A DNA stretch of 11,871 bases, from positions 1-11,871 of the forward strand of contig JAACDY010000090.1 of assembly GCA_009936675.1 (NCBI GenBank). Reading direction: 5' to 3'. The stretch is from Bacteroidota bacterium. GTDB taxonomy: Bacteria; Bacteroidota; Bacteroidia; Flavobacteriales; Flavobacteriaceae. This document shows positions 1-6,916 of the stretch, in pieces. The position numbers were made by a program, and so were the translations under genes. Position 1 is the first letter of the stretch. Every line of letters starts with the position of its first letter. The notes beneath the pieces were generated by a model, which ran no database searches, was not told the origin of the DNA, and saw only the letters and a list, made by a program, of their open reading frames with translations.

Positions 1-1
1 A

Positions 2-415
2 GGATTATATGAAAATGCCATGGGAGATGGTTATCCCAAAAGAGGAGATTACGACTATATAAAAGCCAAAAGTGAAGAGGTTTTTTACGATCCCAAAGTT
101 GCCACCAAAGAAATCGTAGATGAGGTATTCGAGTCGGTCAACGACCGAAATAAATTGATAAGAACACTGGCCATCGCCAAAAGCGCCATAAGACACAATA
201 TGGCCAAAGATTTACCCAATATGCTAACCAGAACTGCAATCATCTGGGGAGCACAAGACGGTGTTACCCCTCCCAATGTAGCCGATGAATTCAACTCGTT
301 GCTTCCCAACTCCGATCTATATTGGATTGATAAATGTGGTCATGCCCCCATGATGGAACACCCCGAACGTTTCAATGAAATCATGCACTCCTGGATGGAG
401 CAATACAACCTTTAA
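2..415 (+). CDS. Alpha/beta hydrolase, C-terminal part (5' end outside window)
   Basis: This is the C-terminal part of an alpha/beta-fold hydrolase. The frame is open to the left edge, so the nucleophile elbow and oxyanion region lie outside the window. The first ATG in frame, at base 20, is internal rather than the start. What remains shows the last two members of a catalytic triad. The Asp is in WGAQDGVTPP (codon 257-259), after a hydrophobic beta strand. The His is in CGHAPMMEHPE (codon 341-343), followed by a terminal helix, which is the normal end of the family. This layout fits small esterase, lipase or C-C hydrolase-like enzymes, and the substrate cannot be inferred. engB starts only 9 bases after the stop in the same direction, so the two are probably co-transcribed. 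The fold assignment is fairly sure, the specific function is not. Confidence 0.85.
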   Translation, partial: GLYENAMGDGYPKRGDYDYIKAKSEEVFYDPKVATKEIVDEVFESVNDRNKLIRTLAIAKSAIRHNMAKDLPNMLTRTAIIWGAQDGVTPPNVADEFNSLLPNSDLYWIDKCGHAPMMEHPERFNEIMHSWMEQYNL

Positions 416-424
416 ACTCCTCAG

Positions 425-1030
425 ATGAATGTTGCCCATGCTGAATTCGTGGTGAGCAACACCAAGGTAGAAAGCTGCCCAAAAACCAAAATGCCAGAAT
501 ATGCCTTTATTGGCAGATCTAATGTTGGAAAATCTTCACTGATCAACATGTTGTGCAACAAAAAAAAACTAGCCAAAACCTCCTCAAGACCTGGAAAAAC
601 TCAATTGATCAATCACTTTTTGATCAATAAGAAATGGTATTTGGTAGATCTACCTGGCTATGGCTATGCCAGAGCTTCTAAAACGCAAAAAAAAACCTTT
701 CAGAAATTTGTAGTCGATTATTTTACCAAAAGAAAGGAATTGGTATCGGCTTTTCTATTGATCGATATTCGCCACGAACCACAACCCATTGATTTACATT
801 TTTTAAGGTGGTTGGGGGAGAATTTCATTCCATTCTCCATTGTGTTTACCAAAGCCGACAAAATAAAAGAAAAGGAAATTGAAACTAAAGTAAATGATTA
901 TCTCGATGCCCTTAAAGCGGATTGGGAAAGTCTTCCTCAACACTTTGTCACCTCCTCTGAAAAAAGAATGGGTGGGGAAACACTTTTGAATTATATCCAG
1001 CAAATCAACGAAAGCATTGAAAAGCGCTAA
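425..1030 (+). CDS. engB: Ribosome biogenesis GTP-binding protein EngB (YsxC/YihA)
   Basis: EngB is a TRAFAC-class GTPase of 201 residues, normal length for the family, which acts in the cytoplasm on late assembly of the large ribosomal subunit. All GTPase motifs are visible. The P-loop G1 is GRSNVGKSS (residues 30-38). The switch I region is SSRPGKTQ (53-60), containing the G2 threonine T59. G3 is DLPGYGYA (75-82), G4 is TKAD (142-145), and the G5-like element is TSSEK (176-180). The DIRHEPQPID stretch (114-123) is also typical of EngB. The ATG start lies 9 bases after the hydrolase stop and gives a normal short N-terminal extension before the first strand. There is no clear Shine-Dalgarno sequence. 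The 3' end overlaps the last four bases of gldC on the opposite strand. The assignment is secure. Confidence 0.97.
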   Translation: MNVAHAEFVVSNTKVESCPKTKMPEYAFIGRSNVGKSSLINMLCNKKKLAKTSSRPGKTQLINHFLINKKWYLVDLPGYGYARASKTQKKTFQKFVVDYFTKRKELVSAFLLIDIRHEPQPIDLHFLRWLGENFIPFSIVFTKADKIKEKEIETKVNDYLDALKADWESLPQHFVTSSEKRMGGETLLNYIQQINESIEKR

Positions 1031-1365
1031 CTGTCTTTTTTAAGGTTGAGTTTTTCGGCAAAATAATCACAAAAATCCTTCATGGTCGCTGCCATTTTTT
1101 CATCTTGAGTAGCCCTCAAATAAGTATCACTCATGGTAAGTAATGTTTGATGAAAAAACATTTTCATCTGATCGACAGGCATTTCCTTGACCCATAAATC
1201 CATCCTGAGGGTTTCTTGATTTTGTCCGTCCCAAAGTGCCAAAAGCATGGCTTGAGCCACTTCATTATCTACCCCACCGTCTGGAGCTGACCAAACGATT
1301 TTTTCGGGAACTTTATTTTCATCTACCGTTACTTCTATGCTTATTGGGCTTGTTTGCTTGGCCAT
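1027..1365 (-). CDS. gldC: Gliding motility protein GldC
   Basis: This is a small soluble protein of 112 residues with no signal peptide or membrane segment. It matches the GldC family in length and in the pattern EVTVDENKVPEKIVWSAPDGG near the N-terminus, followed by ALWDG, TLRMDLWVKEMPVDQMK and a helical QTLLTMSDTYLRAT region. In Flavobacterium johnsoniae GldC is a minor accessory gliding protein encoded with GldB, and its biochemical role is unknown. The ATG overlaps the gldB stop by one base (TAATG on the minus strand, at 1365), which predicts translational coupling to gldB. The TAG stop at 1027-1029 lies inside the engB stop region, so the two convergent genes share bases 1027-1030. Family membership rests on recalled sequence pattern plus the diagnostic neighbour gldB. 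Confidence 0.92.
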   Translation of the reverse strand: MAKQTSPISIEVTVDENKVPEKIVWSAPDGGVDNEVAQAMLLALWDGQNQETLRMDLWVKEMPVDQMKMFFHQTLLTMSDTYLRATQDEKMAATMKDFCDYFAEKLNLKKDS

Positions 1366-2348
1366 TATTTTTTGGGTTTATAGTTGGATTTTGAGAACAG
1401 GGTTTGGGCTGGAAGATTCAACAGGGCATTTATCTCGGTATCTGGATAACGATTCATGAAGGACTTGATGATTTGCCAACCCATCCAAACCCCGACACTT
1501 CCGGGTGATTCGTTGTCAATTTCCAAATAAAACTTTGAAAAGGGAGCCGGCTCTATAAATCTTTGAGCCAGAGAGGGATCCGTATTGTATAACAATTGTT
1601 TTTGGACAAAATATTGCCACATATACACTTCATTGTCGATCACCCATTGGATTTGTTCAACGGTATATCCCATTTTTTGGGCGTCCGAAGACTGAGGTAA
1701 TACCCATTCTTTGAGATAGACCTGTTTTCCGAAATAAATCATCTGTGACAAAAGAGATCTGTCTTTGGTGGGGGGTATTTTCTTGGCTGCGAATTTACTT
1801 GCCACGTGTGAAGTCAAAAACTTATCATCCATTTCTTGTCTGACATATTGAGGAATCCCCTCATACAAATGGTGGTCTGTCCCCAAATAAGTATCCAATG
1901 AGATCAATAACAGCGAATCGGTATATATAGTTTTGCTCTGGTAATCAACGTTGTTGATCACCCCAATTACCCTTGGTGTTGGGGTTTTGGGAAAATAATA
2001 TTTGAGGTGTTTAAACAGATACTCCAGATCGTCTTCTAGTGGAGCCATTGAAACAAATTTCTGCTCTACATGTTCCAACAAAAGAAGTTGCAAGCTGTCT
2101 TTTTGCCTTTTAATCCAAACACTATCGTTAAACTTGCTAGGAAAAAGAAAAGGGTAGGTCTTTTTCAGTTCAGGAATATCATCCGCCGATGCCAGATGAA
2201 ACATCTTGTCAAAACGCTCAATGATCAATTCCATTGGGATCGAAAGAATCTCAGATTCCTTGGAATTGTTATCCTCACACCCAATAGTGATCAAAAAAAA
2301 GGACAATACAATAAAAATTCGACGGGTTGGGTAAATAATCAATCTCAT
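1365..2348 (-). CDS. gldB: Gliding motility lipoprotein GldB
   Basis: This predicted lipoprotein of 327 residues has a positively charged N-terminus (MRLIIYPTRR), a hydrophobic stretch (residues 11-22) and a lipobox ITIGC with lipidation at C24, so it should be anchored in the cell envelope. After the lipid anchor comes the GldB-type domain (ELIIERFDKMFHLAS, ... DDLEYLFKHLKYYFPKTPTPRVIGVINNV). GldB is needed for gliding and, in gliding Bacteroidota, belongs to the gene set linked with the motility/type IX secretion apparatus. Its precise function is unknown. No HExxH metalloprotease motif is present. gldC follows with a one-base stop/start overlap, and nadE is divergent, 68 bases away. A consensus-like promoter lies 41 bases upstream of the ATG. 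Its presence suggests, but does not prove, that the organism glides. Confidence 0.92.
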   Translation of the reverse strand: MRLIIYPTRRIFIVLSFFLITIGCEDNNSKESEILSIPMELIIERFDKMFHLASADDIPELKKTYPFLFPSKFNDSVWIKRQKDSLQLLLLEHVEQKFVSMAPLEDDLEYLFKHLKYYFPKTPTPRVIGVINNVDYQSKTIYTDSLLLISLDTYLGTDHHLYEGIPQYVRQEMDDKFLTSHVASKFAAKKIPPTKDRSLLSQMIYFGKQVYLKEWVLPQSSDAQKMGYTVEQIQWVIDNEVYMWQYFVQKQLLYNTDPSLAQRFIEPAPFSKFYLEIDNESPGSVGVWMGWQIIKSFMNRYPDTEINALLNLPAQTLFSKSNYKPKK

Positions 2349-2388
2349 TTAATTGGATTTATTTTTATTCCAATGTAACTTCGATATA

Positions 2389-2417
2389 CAAATGTAAGCG
2401 GTCTATATTTAAAACAA
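2389..2417 (-). promoter_or_regulatory. Candidate gldBC promoter
   Basis: Reading the minus strand, TACATTTG (2396-2389) matches the Bacteroidota -7 consensus TAnnTTTG exactly, and a TTG at 2417-2415 stands 18 bases upstream as a possible -33 element. The -7 box is about 41 bases before the gldB ATG, leaving room for a short leader. The -33 TTG overlaps the start codon of divergent nadE. On the other strand, TATATTTA (2404-2411) ends 5 bases before the nadE ATG and could drive a nearly leaderless nadE transcript, but it has no good -33 partner. This is pattern recognition only. Confidence 0.4.
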
Positions 2418-3211
2418 TGAAAACACCCGAAAAAGTAGTCAACCATATTGTGGAGTGGTTGAAAGATTATCTGAAAAATTCGAAAATGAACGGTTTTGTT
2501 GTAGGGGTATCAGGTGGCATAGACTCTGCAGTAACTTCTACCCTTTGTAGTCTTACAAATGCTCCGGTATTGTGTCTTGAAATGGAGATTCATCAAGACC
2601 CTAGCCAAGTCTCCAGAGCCCAAAAACACATTGACTGGCTGGAAGGGAAGTTTGACAATGTCACCCACCACAACATCTCCTTGACTGGAATTTTTGATGG
2701 ATTTGTGAGTGGGCTGCCCAACACCGATAGGAAAGAAGAACAATTGCTTAGCTTGGCCAATACCAGAGCCCGATTGAGAATGACTACTTTGTATTATTTC
2801 GCAGCATTGCATCGCTATTTGGTCGCAGGAACTGGAAATAAAGTAGAGGACTTTGGTGTGGGCTTCTACACCAAATATGGAGATGGGGGCGTTGATCTGA
2901 GTCCCATTGCCGATTTGTTAAAATCTCAGATTTATGAGGTGGCTCAATCCCTCGATGTGATTGAAGAAATTCAAAAAGCCGCACCTACAGATGGTTTGTG
3001 GAGTGACAATCGAACCGACGAGGATCAAATGGGTGCCAATTACAACGACTTAGAATGGGCCATGGGTGAGATAGAGCGCAATCCCTCTCTCAAAGGACTG
3101 AATCAAAATCAACTGAATATCATTGAGATATACATGAATTTCAACCGTCAAAACCAACACAAAATGATACCCATCCCAGTTTGTGAAATTCCACCTCAGC
3201 TTTTGATTTAA
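2417..3211 (+). CDS. nadE: NH3-dependent NAD(+) synthetase NadE
   Basis: NadE converts nicotinic acid adenine dinucleotide, ATP and ammonia to NAD+, the last step of NAD biosynthesis, in the cytoplasm. The protein has 264 residues and consists of the synthetase domain alone. There is no N-terminal nitrilase/glutaminase domain, so it is the short ammonia-using type or takes ammonia from another protein. Visible motifs are the PP-loop SGGIDS (32-37) for ATP pyrophosphate binding, NTRARLR (115-121), GTGNKVEDF (137-145) and the substrate loop YTKYGDGGVDLSPIADLLKSQ (150-170). PTDGLW and DEDQMG further on are also typical. The ATG at 2417 gives the usual N-terminal helix before the PP-loop strand. 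The gene is divergent from gldB, and the response regulator follows after 58 bases on the same strand. Confidence 0.95.
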   Translation: MKTPEKVVNHIVEWLKDYLKNSKMNGFVVGVSGGIDSAVTSTLCSLTNAPVLCLEMEIHQDPSQVSRAQKHIDWLEGKFDNVTHHNISLTGIFDGFVSGLPNTDRKEEQLLSLANTRARLRMTTLYYFAALHRYLVAGTGNKVEDFGVGFYTKYGDGGVDLSPIADLLKSQIYEVAQSLDVIEEIQKAAPTDGLWSDNRTDEDQMGANYNDLEWAMGEIERNPSLKGLNQNQLNIIEIYMNFNRQNQHKMIPIPVCEIPPQLLI

Positions 3212-3230
3212 TGGATTGAAAAAAAATCAT

Positions 3231-3243
3231 TTACTTTAAGTAA
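3231..3243. promoter_or_regulatory. Short palindrome upstream of the response regulator
   Basis: TTACTT-T-AAGTAA is a perfect inverted repeat with six-base arms and a one-base centre. It lies 26 bases before the likely ATG of the response regulator, in the gap after nadE. Position and symmetry would suit an operator for a dimeric HTH protein such as the regulator itself, though in AT-rich DNA such a palindrome can arise by chance. It has no GC stem and is not a convincing terminator. Confidence 0.25.
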
Positions 3244-3269
3244 TTTAAAAAAATAATTTGCCCCGAATT

Positions 3270-3899
3270 ATGATTAACCTACTATTAATAGATCCACAAC
3301 CTGTGGTCAGGTGTGGCTATAAAACCTTCCTATCCGATTTTGATTTTTTGAATGTTGTGTATGTTGCAGAAGATATTAATGGAGCGATTGATTTCATCAA
3401 ATCCAACCCTGTGGACGTTCTGATCTCTGAAATGACTTTTTCAGACATAAGTCCTGTAAAACTTATTAAAAAAGTTAAAAAAACAAACCCTGAAATTGAT
3501 GTGATATTTTTCACTAGTCAAGATCAACAGATTTACAGCGTCCCCCTTCTTAGGGCTGGAGCCACTGGCTTTCTATCTAAAAACATTAAGGCCTCTGTAA
3601 TGGCCGATGCCATTCACAAGATCAAATCCTTCAAACTGCACATTACCAATAATTTTAACAATGAATTAAAATTAGATCTTGACATAGAAAAACCCAGAAA
3701 TCGTTTTGGAACACTTTCTTCAAGAGAGATTGAAGTGCTCAAATACCTAACAGATGGTAAGAGAAATATTGAGATCGCAGAGCGATTAAACATCAATCAA
3801 AAAACAGTAAATACTTATAAAAACCGAATGATGCACAAGCTCAAAGTAGATAATATGTTCGACTTGTATCTCCAAGCCAAAAACATGAATTTGGTTTAA
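3270..3899 (+). CDS. LuxR/NarL-type response regulator with atypical receiver (Asp to Glu)
   Basis: This is a two-domain transcription factor of 209 residues counted from the ATG at 3270. A TTG at 3258 would add four residues, but the ATG starts directly on the first receiver strand (MINLLLID). Residues 1 to about 120 form a receiver domain, and residues 140-209 carry a LuxR/GerE helix-turn-helix (LSSREIEVLKYLTDGK, then NIEIAERLNINQKTVNTYKNRMMHKL). In the receiver, the usual phospho-acceptor Asp is replaced by Glu54 (VDVLISEMTF), and the normal paired acids near the N-terminus are reduced to D8-P9. The conserved T82 and K104 remain. Glu may mimic the phosphorylated state, so the protein may act without a kinase. 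No histidine kinase lies nearby. Target genes are unknown, and the palindrome at 3231 is a possible self-binding site. The stop overlaps the dnaG stop by four bases. Confidence 0.9.
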   Translation: MINLLLIDPQPVVRCGYKTFLSDFDFLNVVYVAEDINGAIDFIKSNPVDVLISEMTFSDISPVKLIKKVKKTNPEIDVIFFTSQDQQIYSVPLLRAGATGFLSKNIKASVMADAIHKIKSFKLHITNNFNNELKLDLDIEKPRNRFGTLSSREIEVLKYLTDGKRNIEIAERLNINQKTVNTYKNRMMHKLKVDNMFDLYLQAKNMNLV

Positions 3900-5851
3900 A
3901 CAACCCGGTGAAGTCTATTGGAAATTATATTTTTTAAACCTTGATACATTTGGATTTCCCTGAGTGTTTCTTGATTGTCATCCTGCTCCTTGGTTTCCAG
4001 TTGAAGTTCAGTGATTTTTTGATCGATCAGGTATCGTCTCATGGATAGTATTGTTTCACTAACCAGCCGGACTACCTCACTGCCTTTGACTTTTACAAAA
4101 ACATTTCTCTTTTCCCAGTCATGCAATTGATATTGCTCCTCTTTCATCACCAGATCAGTAATGATTTCGTTTTGATTCAAATCGTCTGTCTGCATGATTT
4201 TTTCTAGATTTAAATCGCCCTGCTCAATTTGATAAAACTCGATGAGTTTGTAGAATATCTTTTTAAAAGTATCATGACTCAATTCAATTTCATCCTGTTG
4301 AAGATCCAAAAAAATCTTCTCATACACCTTGGCAGATATTTGTTGGGTTTCCTCAATCAATTCCCCTTCGTCATTGGTAGTAGAAATAAGTTCTTCGAAA
4401 TCTAGCTTTTGGTTTCCATAAGTCAATAGAATGGATATAATCTGTCTTTCTAACTCAAAAACACGGTCAACTTTGACACTGGCATCCGTTGTCTTTTTTA
4501 CCAAAGCAACCGATTCGTCGGGAACAAATCTTTTGGCACCTTTTTGTTTGTTTTTTTGGTTGATTTGGGCCAATGCACTGAAGAGTGCGTCTTCCGAAAT
4601 CTGCATTATTTCGGCGCAATTCTGAATGTATATCTCTTGCTTGATCGGATTGGGAATTTTATGAATACTCTCGACTATCTCCCTGATGGTCTCGGCTTTT
4701 CGAATGGGGTCATTTTTTCCCTCGTCGGAAAGTAGAGAGGCTTTGAATTGAATAAAATCCTTCGACGCCCCTCCCAAAAAGTCATTGATTTCCTCCGTTG
4801 ATCGCGATTGGGCAAAACTGTCGGGATCGTCACCCTCGGGAAAAGTACACACCTTGACGTTCATGCCTTGTTCCAAAATCAAATCTATTCCCCTTAGCGA
4901 AGCCCTTAGACCCGCGGCATCGCCATCAAATAAGACAACGATATTGGAGGTCAAGCGATTGATCATCCGAATTTGATCCACAGTCAGTGCAGTTCCAGAA
5001 GAAGAAACCACATTGGTGATTCCAGACTGGTGCATTTGAATGACATCGGTATAGCCCTCCACCAAATAACAGACATCATTTTTGGAGATGCTCTGTTTGG
5101 ATTCATAAATCCCATAAAGGGCCTTGCTTTTATTGTACATTTCGCTTTCTGGTGAATTGAGGTATTTCGCAGTTTTAGCATTTTGGGATAAAATTCTTCC
5201 CCCAAAACCTTGAACCCTTCCAGACATACTCCGAATCGGAAAAATAACCCTCCCCCTAAAACGATCTATCTGACGATTCTCATTGACAATGACCAAGCCT
5301 GTTTTTTCTAAAAAATCTAATTTGTAGCCCTCCTTTTGAGCCTGTTTGCCCAGTGCATCATAGGATTCGGAAGAATAACCCAAAGCAAATTTTTTGATGG
5401 TTTCGTCCTTAAAGCCTCTTTCTTTGAAATAAGTCAACCCTATGGATTTTCCTAACTCGGTCTCCCAAAGATTTTTTTCAAAAAAGCCCGCAGCATATTG
5501 AGCGACCAAAAACATACTCTCTTTGGTGTCTTTGATTTGCTTTTCCTCCAGAGTCTCCTCCGTTTCCTCTATTTCTATATTGTATTTTTTGGCCAAGTAG
5601 CGAATGGCCTCAGGATAGGTAAAATGCTCGTGCTCCATCAAAAAAGCAATGACATTGCCTCCTTTTCCACTACTGAAATCTTTCCAAATTTGCTTGGCAG
5701 GGGAAACCATAAAACTCGGGGTTCGCTCTTGGGTAAAAGGACTTAAGCCCTTAAAATTGGCGCCCGACTTTTTCAAAGTAACATATTCACCAATTACCTC
5801 CTCCAAACGAGCAGTCTCATATACTTGGTCAATGGTACTTCTTGAAATCAA
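3896..5851 (-). CDS. dnaG: DNA primase DnaG, lacking the usual zinc ligands; TTG start
   Basis: Primase lays down RNA primers for the lagging strand and works with the replicative helicase DnaB. The protein has 651 residues, normal for the family. The N-terminal CHC2-type domain (residues 1 to about 95) keeps the fold signature (GLSPFTQERTPSFMVSP, GKGGNVIAFLMEHE). However, the four expected zinc ligands are S37, T40, D58 and S61 instead of Cys-His-Cys-Cys. The catalytic core has RFRGRVIFPI (197-206) and a TOPRIM domain with E265 in VEGYTDV, D309 and D311 in FDGDAAG, and EGDDPD (339-344). Residues from about 430 onward form the divergent C-terminal helicase-binding region. The start is TTG at 5851-5849: an in-frame stop lies 11 codons upstream with no ATG between, and the next Met (M48) is inside the conserved domain. 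I believe related Bacteroidota primases share the ligand loss, but this was not checked. Confidence 0.96.
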   Translation of the reverse strand: MISRSTIDQVYETARLEEVIGEYVTLKKSGANFKGLSPFTQERTPSFMVSPAKQIWKDFSSGKGGNVIAFLMEHEHFTYPEAIRYLAKKYNIEIEETEETLEEKQIKDTKESMFLVAQYAAGFFEKNLWETELGKSIGLTYFKERGFKDETIKKFALGYSSESYDALGKQAQKEGYKLDFLEKTGLVIVNENRQIDRFRGRVIFPIRSMSGRVQGFGGRILSQNAKTAKYLNSPESEMYNKSKALYGIYESKQSISKNDVCYLVEGYTDVIQMHQSGITNVVSSSGTALTVDQIRMINRLTSNIVVLFDGDAAGLRASLRGIDLILEQGMNVKVCTFPEGDDPDSFAQSRSTEEINDFLGGASKDFIQFKASLLSDEGKNDPIRKAETIREIVESIHKIPNPIKQEIYIQNCAEIMQISEDALFSALAQINQKNKQKGAKRFVPDESVALVKKTTDASVKVDRVFELERQIISILLTYGNQKLDFEELISTTNDEGELIEETQQISAKVYEKIFLDLQQDEIELSHDTFKKIFYKLIEFYQIEQGDLNLEKIMQTDDLNQNEIITDLVMKEEQYQLHDWEKRNVFVKVKGSEVVRLVSETILSMRRYLIDQKITELQLETKEQDDNQETLREIQMYQGLKNIISNRLHRVV

Positions 5852-5871
5852 ATCAAAGGAAATATTTCCAT
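5848..5871 (-). promoter_or_regulatory. Possible 7-codon leader ORF overlapping the dnaG start
   Basis: Reading the minus strand, ATG at 5871-5869 opens a short frame (MEIFPLI) ending in TGA at 5850-5848. This stop overlaps two bases of the dnaG TTG start at 5851-5849. Ribosomes finishing the leader could re-initiate at the weak TTG, a plausible way to set low primase output. The arrangement is visible, but its use is inference, and a frame this short arises easily by chance. Confidence 0.2.
5858..5869. repeat. 12-base perfect palindrome in the dnaG leader
   Basis: GGAAATATTTCC reads the same on both strands and lies 7-18 bases upstream of the dnaG TTG start. It could be an operator for a dimeric protein or a weak hairpin masking initiation. 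No protein can be assigned to it. Confidence 0.3.
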
Positions 5872-5901
5872 AAAAATAAAATTATATAACCATTGGGCAA
5901 A
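5871..5901 (-). promoter_or_regulatory. Candidate dnaG promoter
   Basis: On the minus strand, TTTG (5901-5898) is followed after 19 bases by TATTTTTA (5878-5871), which matches the Bacteroidota TAnnTTTG box at seven of eight positions with normal spacing. Transcription would begin very close to the dnaG start, giving a short leader. It would let dnaG be expressed apart from the upstream polyprenyl synthase gene, which ends 80 bases before the dnaG start. Confidence 0.35.
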
Positions 5902-5931
5902 ACCCCTAGAATCAAATTAAAGTTTTGGAGA

Positions 5932-6909
5932 CTAAATACTACGCTCAATCACATAATTGACCATCAACTCCAAAGAATCTCGGTAGGTGTTTTTCGGAAA
6001 TGTTTTGAGCAATTCAATGGCACGCATCCGAAAAGACTCCATTTTTTCTTGGGCAAATTCAAGCCCACCGGCCTCCTTGATCCTTTTGATCGCCTCTCGA
6101 ACTCTTTTTTTGTCCTTATTGTGGTTTTTGACCGTTTTAATCAACCAATTTTTGTCTGACCTTCCCATAGTATTAAGGGCATGAATCATGGGGAGGGTCA
6201 TCTTTTGCTCTTTGATATCGATCCCGGTTGGTTTTCCTATTTTTTGCTCCGAATAATCAAACAAATCGTCTTTGATCTGAAAAGCCATCCCCAAAAGTTC
6301 ACCAAACTCATGCATTTTGGCAACCTGCTCATCCTCAGCATCAACGGATTTAGCTCCCATCGCACAGCAAGCAGCTAGTAGGGTTGCTGTTTTTTGACGT
6401 ATGATTTCGTAATAAATTTCTTCGGTTATATCGAGATTTCTAGCCTTTTCGATTTGTAAAAGTTCACCTTGACTCATCTCCCGCACGGCAACAGAAATGA
6501 TTTTGAGTAAATCAAAATCTTCATTTTCTATCGAAAGCAACAAACCTTTGGAGAGTAAATAGTCGCCAACCAAGACGGCAATTTTATTTTTCCACAAAGC
6601 ATTGATGGAAAAGAATCCTCGGCGTTGGTTGCTGTCGTCCACTACATCATCGTGCACCAATGTAGCAGTATGGATCAATTCGATGACCGCCGCCCCTCGA
6701 TAAGATCGTTCGTTTATTTTGCCCTTACCCAACATTTTGGCCACCAGAAAAACAAACATGGGTCGCATTTGCTTCCCTTTCCTGTTGACGATAAAGTGGG
6801 TAATTCTGTTCAACAAAGCAACCTTGGAGGACATAGAAGTCTTGAACTTTTTTTCAAAAAGTTCCATTTCTTCATAGATGGGTTCCTTAATTCGCTCTAC
6901 AACTTTCAT
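5932..6909 (-). CDS. ispB: Long-chain all-trans polyprenyl diphosphate synthase (IspB-like)
   Basis: This trans-prenyltransferase of 325 residues adds isopentenyl diphosphate units to an allylic primer to make the long side chain of the respiratory quinone, menaquinone in most Bacteroidota. Key elements are GKQMRP (45-50), which binds IPP, and the first Asp-rich motif HDDVVDD (86-92) within ELIHTATLVHDD. Others are GDYLLS (115-120), KT (173-174) and the second Asp-rich motif KDDLFD (213-218). The small residue A82, five positions before the first Asp, and the HTATLVHDDVVD context fit long-chain synthases rather than farnesyl or geranylgeranyl types. Exact chain length cannot be read from the sequence. 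The ATG at 6909 lies 40 bases after the rlmN stop, and a candidate promoter fills that gap. dnaG follows after 80 bases. The symbol is by similarity. Confidence 0.9.
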   Translation of the reverse strand: MKVVERIKEPIYEEMELFEKKFKTSMSSKVALLNRITHFIVNRKGKQMRPMFVFLVAKMLGKGKINERSYRGAAVIELIHTATLVHDDVVDDSNQRRGFFSINALWKNKIAVLVGDYLLSKGLLLSIENEDFDLLKIISVAVREMSQGELLQIEKARNLDITEEIYYEIIRQKTATLLAACCAMGAKSVDAEDEQVAKMHEFGELLGMAFQIKDDLFDYSEQKIGKPTGIDIKEQKMTLPMIHALNTMGRSDKNWLIKTVKNHNKDKKRVREAIKRIKEAGGLEFAQEKMESFRMRAIELLKTFPKNTYRDSLELMVNYVIERSI

Positions 6910-6916
6910 TGGGCGA

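Noticed and set aside
3258..3269. TTG start for the response regulator, four codons upstream of the ATG
   Set aside because: The ATG at 3270 begins exactly at the first receiver strand, whereas the added residues (MPRI) have no role in the fold. TTG is a weaker start.
3996..4560. Poorly conserved C-terminal third of DnaG as a possible fused extra domain
   Set aside because: Total length is normal for DnaG, and the helicase-binding region is known to diverge strongly in this position.
5895..5906. GGGCAAAACCCC as an intrinsic terminator after the polyprenyl synthase gene
   Set aside because: The stem is only three base pairs and is not followed by a clean T run. It overlaps the candidate dnaG -33 element instead.
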